DNA of 29,578 bases from Zelonia costaricensis (Eukaryota > Euglenozoa > Kinetoplastea > Trypanosomatida > Trypanosomatidae), in NCBI GenBank assembly GCA_030849075.1, contig JASAOO010003219.1, positions 1-29,578 on the forward strand. Reading direction: 5' to 3'. Positions 9,578-22,500 of the stretch are shown here, one piece after another. Each line of letters opens with the position of its first letter. The stretch's first letter is position 1. Made by a program: the position numbers and the translations under genes. The notes beneath the pieces were generated by a model. The model was not told the DNA's origin, did not search any database, and saw only the letters and a list, made by a program, of their open reading frames with translations.

Positions 9578-10539
9578 AGTTGTGGGAAGAGGTCAGCCGT
9601 CACCGCAGCTTCGCCGCGTGTGCAGGAGAACACGAAAAACAGAATGACAGCGAGAACGTCATCAGCGACGGTGGCGCACCTTTACGTCATGACCCTCCGT
9701 TGGGTGCACTGCGGGGAGGGGAGGGGGGAGAGGGGCATCTAAAGCTCGTTCCGCTTTGCAGTCTCCTGTCTCCTGCGCCCTACCCCCCCCTCTCCCCACC
9801 GCAGCTGAACTTGTGGGACGTGAAGAATGCCCCTGCTTCGTGATGTGCTGCACCGCAGTACCTCGCCGACTCCTTAGTGCCCTTTTCTTGTCTTGACTGC
9901 CCTTGTCCCTCCCCCTCTCTTGTTTCCTTTCTTCTACGCGCGCGCACACACACACACGTGTACCCACCTCACGCGTACGCCCCTCATCTCTCTCTATTCC
10001 CCCCTCCTCCTCTTCCTCAGCAAGCGGACGCGCGCACTCCTTACACCGGCGGTGTAGAGAAGCTCTGGCAATTCGCGCTGCTTCCCCTGTACCGAGTGCG
10101 GCACTCTCCATCACCTCGCGCTTTCTTGCTCCCCCTTCTCACCTTCGTGCGTGCTCTGCTACGCCGCCATTTTCCACCTCCGCAGACGATTTGTGGAGCG
10201 GCACTACTGGGAAAGGGGGAAGGTGTACATTGGCCGCCGCCACCTCTTTCCTTTTCATCCACCGGTGCCTGACGGGCGCATCCTCATTGACGTGCGTCAT
10301 CTCTCCTCTCTCTCACACTTTTCTTTTCTTGGGTGTTGGCCTTCTACCTTCACCCCGCTGTACCGTGATTGCACTACACCACCTTCCACCCCACTTCCCT
10401 CCCTCCCTTTCTTCCCGGACGTTCGCGCGCGCGCTTGTCTGCTATTCGGTTCCACCACTCTCGTCTGTGTGTGCGCGCCTCGTCCGCTCCCCCCCCCCGC
10501 CACGTCTTCACCTTCGGCACCCCCTCGTGACGGCGTGCC

Positions 10540-10541
10540 AG
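10540..10541 (+). promoter_or_regulatory. Candidate spliced-leader acceptor AG of the pseudokinase gene
   Basis: CCAG ends at 10541, and this is the first AG after a 317-nt AG-free, largely C/T-rich stretch (10223-10539). It would give a 14-nt 5' UTR and place the ATG at 10556 as the first start codon. The signal is inferred from known trypanosomatid splicing rules. Confidence 0.6.
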
Positions 10542-10555
10542 CGTGTTCGCCGCCT

Positions 10556-13500
10556 ATGAGCGCCCAGCGTATCTCTTCGTCGGACGCGGATGGCAGCGTT
10601 CTCGTGCATTCGGACGACGAGAGCAGCATTGTCGAACGCGATGTGCCGCACGGGTCGATGGGCCTCGGCGGCTCTGGCAGCTACTCACCCGCGCCGCCGC
10701 TTGACCTCCACCGCGGTGCCGGCGGCCGCGGGGGAGCCGGGCTGGGCCGCGTGTGGGACACTCGCCACGCCGCCGCCGCAGCTCGTGGGCAGCAGCCGCG
10801 TCTGGCCGCGCTGCCGCCGGTGCACGGGGCGGAGTGGGCGCCGCCCGTTCCACGGCAGCACCGCAGCGTCGACACCGCAGGCGGCGGCCGCGGTGGGGGT
10901 GCTGCCGGCGCGCTGAACCTGGGTGACAGCATCGACGGCTTCCCCGTGTTCGTGGATGAGGACGGGGTCATGAAAATGCACCCGCCGCGTCGCCGCGGGC
11001 CCTTCGACTTCGCGTACGGCGCTGCAGACGAGGAGGCCTCGCACCTGCTGGGCGGTGCTGGCACCGGCGGCGGCGGTGGTGGTGGAGGGGCTGGCCGGGC
11101 GCGCGGCTACCGCGCTGGGTCGCGCAGCTACGGCGGAGGTGCCGACGACGTTGTGCTGAACTCGTCAGTGACGTCGTCGGAGGGCTCGGTGCTGTCTGGC
11201 AGCTTATCCTCGTCCTTCTCCTCCTACTCGTCCCATGAAGGGCGCTACCGCCAGCCCCAGCGCGACAGCGGGCGGGGCTATTCGTCACAGCTTCCGCAGT
11301 ACTCGCAGCAGCCACACGGGGCGCACGGCAGCCACTACGGCCCCGTGAGTCTCGACCTGTACTACCCTGCTGAGAGGAGCAACCCGTTCAGCGAGGATGG
11401 CGTCGGCAGCGGCGGCGGTGGGCTGCTGCGGTTCGGCGCGGGGCTGCCTGGCCGCCCGCACGTTGCCTCACGGCGCCGCCGTCTGGTCGGCGCTGGGGCC
11501 ACGTCGGGCACCACGGCGGCCGGCGCATCCGCGCTTGGACGTCGGGGCAAGGGGCGGCGATGGAAAGGGGGGAGCCGGCGCCCTGGCAAGCAAGCGGGGA
11601 GCGGTGGTGGTAGTGGCGGTGGCGGGACTGCGGTGGTGCCGAGCGGCGTTGTCACCGGGTTCCCCTTCGCCTCTGGCGCGTACTACGACCCTAGCAGCAC
11701 GAGCCGCGTGGTGGGCTGCCTCTCCACCAGCGGCTCCTTCCCCTTCAACTCGTGGCCGCTCGTGAACACACTCGGGGGTGTGAGCGCGGCGAAGACGGCG
11801 ACCGTCGCCGCCGCCGTCGCCGCCATCCCGGGCGGCCTCAGCGCGTTCCTGCTCCTCTCCGCCGGCATCCCGCGCAGCGTCGGTCCGTCCGCGGCGGAGA
11901 AGGCCGCCCGCACCCGCGACTACCTGCTGGCGCGGCAGGCGGAGCTGGAGCAGCGTCACGAGGCGCGGCGCCGCACGGGGGCCGCTGGCAAGGAGGCAGC
12001 GAAGCGGGCCGCACCGTCGTCCCCGCTGGCCTCCCCGCGGCTCGCGGACTCGGGCAGCACGTCCCACGCCAACGCCAGCGCAGCGGGAGCCGCAGCCTCG
12101 CACCTCGTGCGCGGCGGCCGACCCACGGTTGCGCTGCCGGTGTCGCTGGAGGACCTCAGCCGAAGCATGGGCGGCCCGCTCACGGGCAGCACCGCGCTGG
12201 GGGCGACGCTGATGCTGGCCACGGCCCGCTCCGTCCGCTCCCGTGGGCGGGAGGCAACGAGCGCGACCGTGGCAGCAGCGGGGGCACCAGAGTCGAGGAC
12301 GAGCCCAGGCTACGGGCGGGTCGACCAGTCGTCGCGCAACCAGTATCAGGAGGTGGGTGCAGCGGCGTCCGCGCTCATGGAGGAGCAGCCGCCCGTCGTC
12401 GTCTTGCGCGACCCGTACACGGGCCTTGCCGTTTCGCCTGCGTACGTCAAGACTGCGAGGAGTCCGCGAGGCGGGGAGGCCGCGTCGGCGGCAGCCGCCA
12501 CCCCGCACACGTGCAGCGCCGGCATTCACTTCTTCCGCGACCCGAGCGTGCCGCGGCCGTCGGTGTTGTCGCTGGTGGCGCCGCCGCCGTCGTGGTCGCG
12601 GTCGGTTGCGTCGCCCTTGACGTCGATGGCCTACTCCTTCGGCTCCAGCCAGGCCGTGTCGGAGGGCAATTCGCTGCGTGCCTCCTTCTGCACCCCGCAC
12701 ACGCCGCCGCTGCTGCGCAACACCGCCGCCGGCCCCGCCGTGGCCGCCGCAACGGCGACCGCGGCAGCAGCCACGTACCAGCTGCCCAGCTCCTTGCAGC
12801 TGCACTCGGGCTCGCTGCTACCCGTGGTGCCGCTGCCGGTGCCGCCGCGCGAGGGCTCGATCGAGTCGCGCAGCGTCCGCTCCGCCACGGGGAGCCGCGG
12901 TGCCGCCGTCTCCGCGCGGCTCGGCGCTTCTTCTGCGGCCGGTTCCGACGGGCAGGATTCGGCCCGGCACCCCCGCACGGAGACGGCGGCGTTCCGCGAT
13001 GGGCGCACGGACCTCACGGGGCGGGACACCAGCGGCGCGCTGCCACACGACAGCGCGCCATCCTTGGGCACGCTCGGCTTCGGTGGTGCGGCGAGGTCAC
13101 GATGGCGGCTACAGCAGGGCAGCGCGGCTGGCGCCTCCGCGATGAGCCAGACTTCGCCCAGGTCCGCGGCGTCGGTGGGCGGCGGCGGCGGCGGCGTCCG
13201 GCCACCCGCGCTTCCAAGCGTCGCCATCGGGGTTGACATGAGCGCCTCGGCGAACGGCTCCGCGACGATGCCGTCGTCTGTGGCGTGGCCGCGTGCGGCA
13301 CCGTCGTTGCCTGTGCCGGCGGTGCTGCTGCCGGCGTACCCGCCAGCCATCGCGCCGTACGCCGCGCCGCGGCCGCCGCAGCTGCAGAACACGCGCTACC
13401 ACGCCTGGACGGCGGAGGGGGTGTCGACGACGTCCAACACGCCGTGCGTCGTGCACGTCTTCACCGTCTCCGCGGCGATGCTGCGCAGCGTGTACGAGTA

Positions 13501-16500
13501 CGTGGCGTACATGTGCGTAGCGAAGCGCCACGCCGAGCTGCAGCGCCGCCAACGTCGGCGGGGGGAGCGGGCAGTGGCGGAGCTGGTGGCCGGCCGGCTG
13601 AGCCGCGAGGTGCAGCGGTGCCTGCGCTGCCCGCACTGCGGCGCGGTGGGCCAAGTGGTGCGGCGGCCGACGCCGCGGCGCGGCAGCACGGCACGGGCGC
13701 CGCCGCCGCAGCTGACATCGCCTAGCACAGCCGCAGCAACCACGGCGGCTCTCACCCAGCGGCAGCAGCAGCAGCAGCAGCAGCAACCGCCGCAACACCA
13801 CCACCACCATCTTACGCAGCCCCCCCCTCATCGGCACAGTCGCGTCCACTCCCAGCCGCATCCCCACCTGCAGCACCACAATCCCCACCACCAGCACCGC
13901 CGCCACAGCGAGCACCACTCCCGCGCCTCGCTGCGGCTCTCGTCAACCTCGACGCTGAACGCGCTGCCGTTGCAGCCATTGCGCGGCAGCACGTCCGCCG
14001 CCAGCCTGTCGACGGATGCCCCCGTCACACAGCAGCAGCACACGGAGCGACTCGGGTGGCCGCCTGCATTGCTGACCACGACCAGCGCCCATGCCCGCAC
14101 TTCCCTGCCCCCGCAAGCGCCGCCTCGCTCTTCTCTTGCCATGAGTGGCACTAGCCACGGCAGCAGCAGCGGCGGCGTGGCAGGCGCCGGCGAGGAGACG
14201 CGCACCGAGGACTTCATGCTGCTGGCCGCTTCGTGGTCGCGCGGCCCGCTGAACCTTGCAAGCTCCACCGCCAGCTTGGGCGGCGGCGGCGGCGGCGCCG
14301 GCGTCGCGGTACAGCCCGTGTGCGACGCCTCTGCAGCGGGCGGCTCTGCCCCGGCGCCACACGCCCCCCCTCTGCCCACGCACCCCGTCGCACCCGCGAA
14401 CAGCAGCTTCGCAGACGAGCCGTACGACGCGGCGACGGCCCTCCTCTCGCCGCCACCCGGCCCAGGCATCAGAAGCACCACCATCGCGACCGCGGCGGCC
14501 TCACGCGCGCCGCCCCTCGTCACCAGGGGCGCGGCAGGTCAACCCACCTCACCTGCGCTGCCACCGCTGGCGCGCTCCGGCCTGCCGCCCGCCCTGCGCG
14601 CGCCCCCCACAGCCGTGCTGCAGCCGTCAGAGAGAGCCGACGAGCTGCTGGGCCAGGAGCCGCAGGGCCCCTTCGTGACGATGAACTTCCTCTTTCCCAG
14701 CATCGGCGAACCCGCCACCGCCGCCGCCGCCGCCTCGACCACGGCGTCCGCCACGTCGCCGAAGGTGCGGCGTCGTGTCCGCTCCCTCGGCGCCTCCACG
14801 GCGGATGCAGCGGCGCTCCTCAGCGCTGCCGGCGCGCCGAACGGCGGTGGCGACGGTGGGGATGGCTCGGGGGACGCGGTGCTTGAGTCGCCGACACGGA
14901 GCACAGAGCTGTCGCGCTCGCTGCCCATGAGCTCGGTTGTGCGCATGTCCGCCTCGCAGACGGCGCTGGACCGCTACGCCAGCGCGTCGGGCACCGACGT
15001 CCGCGCCCCACGCCGGCTCACCGCCACCGCCGCTGCCACCGCCCTGCAGCGCGGTGCAGACGTGCTGTCGCCTGTGGACGACGCGGGGGTGACCGTGGCG
15101 TGGCCGGCGCCGTGCGGCACGGACGACGTGGCCGGCGGTGACGACCCTGTCGACTACTCGCTTCCCCGCTTGCGCGAGGCGGTGCGGCGCAGCAGCAGCA
15201 ACAGTCTGCGCGGCGGTGCTGGCGGGGGCTTCATCGGTGGCGGGGCGGGCAGCGACGTGGACGAGGCGCGCCGCGCGCGGGCGGGCTCGTTGGTGGGCGC
15301 CAACTCCGCGTCTTCCGCCTCGCAGCAGCAGCTGCCGCCGCACGCGGCCCTTGGCGACTCCTTTGCGGAGATGCTCATTTCGCCGCCGTCGCTGCCCATC
15401 GCCATCCCCACGACAACGTCTCCCGACCGCTCCACCGTCACGCTGATGGCGGCGTGCAGACGCGAAGCCGCCGCCGCTGCCGCTCTCGCAGCGGGGCACA
15501 CGGGCACTGCGGCGCCTCCGCCGAGCTCCTCCGTTGCACGCCGCGCATCGTCTGTGGCGACGGCGATGCGGGCGACGGGCACACTGACGGCGGTGGGTCC
15601 AGCTGGGTCGTCCTCGACAGTGCAGACGCGTGGCCTGGGCAACAGCGTGCGTAGCATGCCCAACGCGCCGAGCGGCATCAACTCGCTTTTCTGCTCCGTC
15701 GCAGCCGCCGCGCTGACGCCCGCCATGCCGCCGCTCGCGCAGTCTGGCGTGCCGTCGCACGGCGACCGCGAGAATCCGGAGGAGACCCACGCCATCGAGG
15801 GCGCGGCGGGCGAGGGGCAGGGAGCGGCGGGCGAGTCCGGCCGCGATGGCGGCGATGGCCTTTACGTGTGCCTTGGCTGCCACCGCCACGTCGCCCCGCA
15901 CGGCTCCCTGCTCGTCTCGATGAGCGACCTCCACCATCACCGCCACGCGCATCACCATCACAGCCACGCACACGGCCCGCCGCCCTCCCCGCCTGCCGCC
16001 GCGGCGAATCACGGCGCTGGGGATGCCAAGGGCACGGACACTGCCGACCCCGCTGCCATCGGCGTAATTGCCTTCGAGGATCTGATGCAGGATGACGCCA
16101 TGGTGCACGCCCTCCACACGTGCCTGCGCGACGCACTGATGCTGCCCACCACCTGCGACCCCCCGCCGGCACCATCGCCGCTGCGGCGGGGGTCGTCGTA
16201 CGTGCCGTTTGCGCAGCAGCGGCGGCGCCTCTCTCAGCGGCGCGCCTCGTCTGTGCCGATGCCCGCCCACCGCAACCTCCACGAGCTCCTCCAACCCATC
16301 ACCGCGACAGCGCCGCCTGCGGCTGAGCCGCACGCCACGCGGGCCTGCTCGAGCCTCCCGCCGCCAGAGCCGCACGCTCTGGCTGCCGACGCGGAGAGGG
16401 CCGAGACTGCTGCTGCCGTGGCGGCGCCCAACACGGAGCGGGGCACGCGGCCCGGGGGTGGCGCGGTGAAGGTCGAGGGGGCAGTCGACACCGCGGCGGC

Positions 16501-19500
16501 GCAGGGTGACGTACCCGCGTTCCCGCTCTCCATCTTCGGCGCGTCGTCGTCGTCTTCGTGTGCGTCCCCTGGCGACGACGCCTCGTCGTCGTCTTCCTCG
16601 TCCTCCCCGTCCGCATCGCCGACGTCATCGACGACGTCGTCCAGCGCCGCGTCCGCTGGGGTGGACGCTGCGGCTAGCAGGGGGCCGCGCAAGAGTGGCG
16701 CTCGCGGCGGCGGAGTCGGCGACGGCGCCGGCCACAGCGCGCGCGGCGATGACGTCTTCGGCTCGTCGGGGCCGCCGGGCGGCGGGGCGGCCGGCCCACG
16801 TCACCCCCTTCAGCGCCTCTCACTCCCGTGCTGCGGCTTGACAGTAACGGCGCTGCCGTACGTCGCCCCGCAGGTGCCACCTCTCGCAGGGTGGACGCGT
16901 GCGGGCGGGGTGCGTGAGGGTAAGGACTCCGCAGCCGACGCGCAGCATACGGCGCGTGACGAGAAGTGGCGGGGCGACTCGCAGCCTGCTGTTGTTGCTG
17001 CTGCTGCTGCAGGGGGTGATGGGGGTGGCGGCGGGGCGGCCAACGCCACGACGAGACGTCCGCCGCGGCGCCGCTCCTTCTCGACGACATCGCGCACGTG
17101 TTCCCCCGTGCCCCGCATGCGCGAGGACGCCGCGACGCGTGGGCTGACGCCATCCGCCGTGCTGATGAGCGATGTGGCCCCTCAGCGGCGCCGCCGCAGT
17201 AGCGCGAGTGCTGCGCAGGGGCCCGCCGCGCGTGACGGCCGCTCCAGCCAACCGCCGATGCAACAGCCTCGGCGCGGGCTGGCGGACCGGACGGCAGCCC
17301 TAGCGCACTCGGCCAGCGATGCCATGCTGCAGGACCACACCGCCACCACGATTGCACTGATGATGAAGAGCACCCTCAGCAGCGAGAAGCACCGCATCCA
17401 AGTGAATCCCCGCACCCCACTCGACGCGGTCAGCAAGAACCGCATCATGGATCGCATATTCCGGCAGGACAGGCTGGGCGGCGTGCCAGCCGTGGCCACT
17501 GCGCGTTCTCCTCTCGGCGAGCGCCACGCTGGACTGGGGCCGCGCCGCGGCGAGGCCGCAGCCGAAGCGCAGCCGCCCGCTTCCGCAGCGGCGGGGCCGA
17601 GCCGCTGGGCCAAGCCAGGGAGCCTTCCGCAAGTGGGGCCCGAGGGCGCGGGTGGTGACAGTGCTGAGCTTCTCGCTGGGCGGCAGGCGCAGGCGTCCGC
17701 GGCGGCGCAGCACGGCGTACACGACGGGGGCCTGCGAGGCGCCCCGTCGCACGCCCGCGCGGTCGCGCTGCGTCTCCTTCCTCCTGACCGCACCCCGGCG
17801 CCGCTCGGGCTCGACCTCGGCGCGTACGAGGACGCAAGCCTTGTGCTGGAGGTCGACCTCGCCTACCCACGCGTGCCAGGCGGCAATGCGCGCGAGCTGC
17901 TCGCGGAGTGGAAGGAGGCGTGCCGGCCGCACCCGGTGCTGGTGGAGGCGGTGCTGCGCAACATCGTCTTCTCGGTGCTCGTCCAGCTGGCTGACCTGCA
18001 TGCGGCGGGACGCACGCACGGCAGCGTGAAGTCCACCAACGTCTTTCCTTTGTGGAACGCCGTGGAGGGGACGCGGCAGGCCGGCGTGGTCCTGCCGCCG
18101 CGCCCGCGCCATCGCCCCGCTCCGTTGGCGACGTCGACGTCACAAAGCCCGGTGGTGCCGCCGGGCCGGGCCACCACCGCCTCGGACACGCCGGACGGGC
18201 GCGACGACGACACGCAGCCGCCGCGGCTCAGCGCCTTCCAGTTCGCGTGGGGAGAAGGTTCGAGCGAGCAGCCGGCCGGGGCCTCTGCCGGTGCGGCCCA
18301 GGTGGACGACGCCACGCCCAGGAGCAGGCGCCCCTCTGCCGCAGCGCCAGGTAGTGCGGCGGGCACACAGGTCCCTGGGGCCGCCGACTCCGGCGCCGGC
18401 TCGTCAGCGAAGAAGCGGCGCCCGCAGACGGGCAGCACAGAGCGGCGGCACAGCACACGCGCCTCCGCGGCGCACGTCCGCGCGCACCAGGACACCCGCC
18501 GGCAGGCTGGCAAGTCGTCTGGCGCCGCGGCGATCGCTGCCCAGCCCCCCGCTCGCAGCGGCTCCCTCTCCGCGCCTCTGCCATCCATGACCACCACCGC
18601 CGCCGCCTTTGCCGGCTCCCGCGCCGGCGCGAACGGCACGACAACCACCACGACGGGCCTCGCCACGGCCATGGCGGCCTTTCGGCGTGGCAGCGCCGCC
18701 GCCGGCGCCCCCCTTGCCTGCATGCTGCCGCCGCGGCTCATGTCCCTCTCCTCGACCGAGTCCCCCGCGGGCGTGCTCCTGCCCGCAGTCCGCACCCCCG
18801 TGGCGGAGCCGCAGACGCCGCTGCTGACATCCGACTCCCTCGTGGTCCAGCGCGGGGCTTGCAGCGGGAGCAATACGGCCCCCTTCTCTCCCGCCGTTGG
18901 GCTGTCATCCAGCAACCCACGCCGCCGCCGCCGAGGCAGCGGGGCAACGGTGTCTGGCACGGCTTCGGTCACCGCCGCGATGGGTGCAGGCGCTGGCGGG
19001 GGTGCAGAGGGTCGGCGGCGCTTGCGGCGTGGCAGCCTAGGCACGAACATCGGTGGCGATAGCCGCACCGGTGACCGCAGCGACGACAGCGAGGCCGACG
19101 AGGACGCGGCGCTGGTGCCACTCGTGGCGGAGGTGCTGACGCCACCTGGCGCGCTGCAACGCCGTAGGTCGGGGGCCGCGCGGCCGCTGGCGGAGCCGAT
19201 GGGCGGGGCCGCCTTGCCTGCACCGATGGCGGCGCAGACGCGGCCGCACGATCGCCGCGCCGGTGTGCCAGCGCACGGCTTCGGGCGCCGCACCGTGGTG
19301 CCGGCAGGGCTGGAGGACCCGGACGAGTGGCTCGTGGCGGCGGTGAGGCGACGCTACGCCCGCGGCGTGCAGCTGCGCTCGGCCGGCGCAGTGTGGTTTG
19401 CCACCGCCGCGTGTGGTGGCGCGGACACGGACGCGGACAGGTCGTCGGCACGTGCAGTAGCAGCCACAGGAGAGGACGGAGAGGCGAAGCGTGCATGCGT

Positions 19501-22500
19501 CTCAGCTGCGGGGCCCGCACAGCCGGTGCTGACCACCGGACCCACCGGCGCGGTCCCGGGGCCGCGGCCGGGGTGCTGCCTCTGCGTGGACGACGCGGCG
19601 GGGCCGCCGACGGATGCGCTGCAGTGGTCGCGGCAGGTGCTGCTCGTGGAGAGCGTCGGCGCCGTCGTGGCCACTGCGCTCCGCACCGCCATGACGTGCG
19701 TGTTGATGCAGCACCCGCCTCGCCCTGCCCCAGTGCCGGCAGCGTCGCCTGCTGCGGCTGCTTCCAAAAAGGGCCGCCCGTCTGCGTCGGCGCGGCACAA
19801 GGGCTCGGCTGCCCAGTCCCCGGCGGCGCCGTCGCGGAGCGTGTACGTGCCAGATGTCCAGCACGCGTCCCCGCCGCCGCCACCGTGCCTCTTCGACGTG
19901 CAGGAGTCCGAGTACGTGCCGGCGCCGGAGCAGATTCGCACGGGCGCCGACGAGGCCCAGGCGCTGCTGCGACTGTGGCAGCAACAGCGACCCGAGGAGC
20001 CGGCGAGTGGCATCGGCATCAGCGGCTGCAACAACGTCGGCAGCGCGGTGGCGGGAGGCGCTGAATGGCTGACGCAAGACGACCTCAGCGGCTCGCCGGC
20101 GACGACGCTGCGCAACACTCTCGACCCATACCCTGTCCAAACCGCGACGGCGGACATTTGGGCGCTCGGCATGATGGCGCTGGAGCTGGCCGACGGCCCG
20201 GCGCCGACGACGTGGCTGAAGCAGCGCGATCTCGCCCCCGCACTGCGCCCCTACCCGTGGTCCTCCTTCTTTCACGCATTTGTGGCCTGCTGCTTGCAGC
20301 GCGCGCCGGAGCAGCGCGCAACGGCCGTTGAGCTGCTCGACCACGCGTGGTTTGGTGTGGCGCTGATGCCGCAGGCCGCCTCGGTGCCAGCGCCGTTGGA
20401 CGGGACCGACGGCTGGCGGCGCGGAAGTGCCGGTGAAGCAGCAGCAGCAGCAGCTGCGCCGCCGCCGCCGCTACCGCCAAGCGCGCCGGGAGTGATGGGC
20501 GTCGACTCCCTCACGGCGGAGGAGAAGGCGGAGTGGGAGGGGTACGACTACACGCAGCTGTACGCTGCCGCCACGCACGCGTCTCGACCGCGCACGACGT
20601 TGGCAGCGGCACCGACAGCGGCAGCGGCTGGCGGCGCCACCGCCCCAAGTATAGCGTCTGCCGGTGACGTCAGTGCCGCAGCGGGTGGCCGCGGTGGGCA
20701 CATTCGTGCACACGTCACAACCCTCTCTGTCACGAGCGCCGACGCGCTGACCGGTGGCGGGGCGGGCGCCGTCACTGCCACGGAGCACGGCCACGCCACT
20801 GCGGGCGATGTGCAGTCGATACTAGCCGTGAGCCGCCGCAGCGCCGATCACATGTCCTTCTCGCACATCACGGCGGGCACCGGTGCGGGGCCGCTGCTGA
20901 CCGCGCTGGCGAGTGTCGTCGACGGGACCAGCGGTAGGGCGGGGGCGGGCAGCGGCAGCACCGCCGCGTCTGCGATGAATGCTTCCGCGCACGACGACAA
21001 CGACGTGATGGCTGAGTTGTGCGCCGTGGACATGGCCCAGCACTTCGCGCAACAGGTGACGGCACAGTGGGTGCGACAGCAGCAGCAGTTCATGCCATCG
21101 CTGGCGGCTGCAGCGGGCTCGCTGCCCCTGTCCGCTGCGGCCCAGCGCGACCCCGCCGCCGCCGCCGACGGCGCAACGCCGCTCCTGCAGCCCATCACGT
21201 CAGCGCTGTCGCCGGGCGGAGCGGGAGTCGCGCTGTCGCCGTGGTACGGCACGGCGCCGCCGCTGCACCACCAGTTCTCTGATTTCTTCACGACGCCGGG
21301 CATCCGCGAGGACAGGGCGGCGCCGTTCTACGCCAACCACAGCATGACCTTCAGCAACAACGCCTCAATGACGAGCCAGGCCCTCCTCTCGCACCTCAAG
21401 AGCGCCGGCTCGTCGGCGCCGTCGCCAGTGCCGGGCGCGCCGTCGGAGGTGACGGGCCGTGGCACGTTGACGTGGACAGGAGTGCCATCAAGCTTGGTGC
21501 CTACCCTGTACGTCCCCCTGCGTGACCCGCGCGACGACACAGGAATCGCGCGCCAACCCTCTGCGGCGTCGACGCCACCCACGGGTGGCGCCAGTGGCGG
21601 GAGCGCCTCGCCGTGGTTGCCGCGTGGCGCGAGCGACTGGAGCGGTGGTGTGTCCCCGTTGCAGGTGCCGCCATCATCTTCTGCCATGGGGCGTGGTGCT
21701 GCTGCTGCTGCTGCTGGCCTTGCTGGTAACCCTGCGGTATTCCCGGTGTTGGAGCGCGACGGCAGGTGTGCGAGCAGCGAGGGCAGCGAGGGGAAGTGGG
21801 CGGAGCGGGTCGCTGGCATGGGGCGCGCCGCACACCCATCGCGCTGTCGGAGCAGCGGCAGTGCTGGGGAAGGCAAGGAGGACAGCACCGACACCGGCAG
21901 CACCCGCAGTAGCGGCAGAGACAGCGACCGCATCTTCTCATCCTCGTCATCGAGCCGCGGCAGCGAGGCGAGTAGCGTGGCATCGTCGACGGCGATGGCG
22001 AATGGGCGTAGTGGTCGTCACGGCCGCCAGCGCGGCACTGCCCTCCCTGGAAGCCAGAGGACCGGCGGGGCGAGTCTGTCCTACATGGGCGGGCCGGCGG
22101 TGACGGGCGGCGAGGTGCCGGACCCGACGCGGACCCGCGCTCCCCACGTCAGTGGGGTGCTGAGCACAACCAGCTCGCTACGCCGCGACAGCGACGCCGT
22201 GAGCCTCAGCAGTGCCGCCCTCTTCAAGATTCAAACACCAGAGCACTCGCGTGGCGAGGCCTCACCGCCGCGCGGACAGTCGCCGCCACTCACAGGTGCG
22301 ACAAGGCCGCGTGCACGACTTGGTAGCCGGCATCCGTGGCAGGAGGACGCCGCCGATGCGGCGACGGCGATGGCGGCGGCGGCCCCCCTCTCTGCCTGCC
22401 CGCACGGAGGGCGACGGCATGTGCTGCTGGGCACCATCGCGACGAGCCTGGCGCGACTCTCGATGATGGTGCACACGCATTCGTCTGCCACGAGGAGAAA

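Larger units (their letters stand above)
8694..10555. other. Intergenic region between the two kinase-family genes
   Basis: No credible gene in either strand over 1.86 kb. The first part is presumably the kinase 3' UTR. It holds a GT microsatellite (about 8963-8977) and two short hairpins (8772-8787 and 9487-9514). A purine- and A-rich patch at about 9430-9475 and a run of 12 G at 9566-9577 stand out against the pyrimidine-rich background. From 10223 to 10539 the sequence is free of AG and rich in pyrimidines, as expected for the splice signal of the next gene. Confidence 0.6.

Noticed and set aside
9430..9580. Possible small RNA gene (snoRNA or tRNA) in the purine-rich patch
   Set aside because: A 7-bp hairpin is present, but I saw no tRNA cloverleaf, C/D boxes or convincing H/ACA (AGA-box) layout.
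10151..10555. N-terminal extension of the giant protein
   Set aside because: No ATG in the extension, and it lies in the AG-free pyrimidine-rich zone typical of a splice signal.
11752..13236. Plus-strand open frame of 494 codons overlapping the giant gene
   Set aside because: Overlaps a better frame, is Arg/Gly/Ala-rich without motifs, and the main frame continues uninterrupted through it.
14627..16375. Minus-strand open frame of 582 codons opposite the giant gene, and similar ones at 11468-12805 and 17863-19293
   Set aside because: Arg/Ala/Gly-rich translations with no domain, lying opposite a coding frame. Long shadow frames are expected in such GC-rich DNA.
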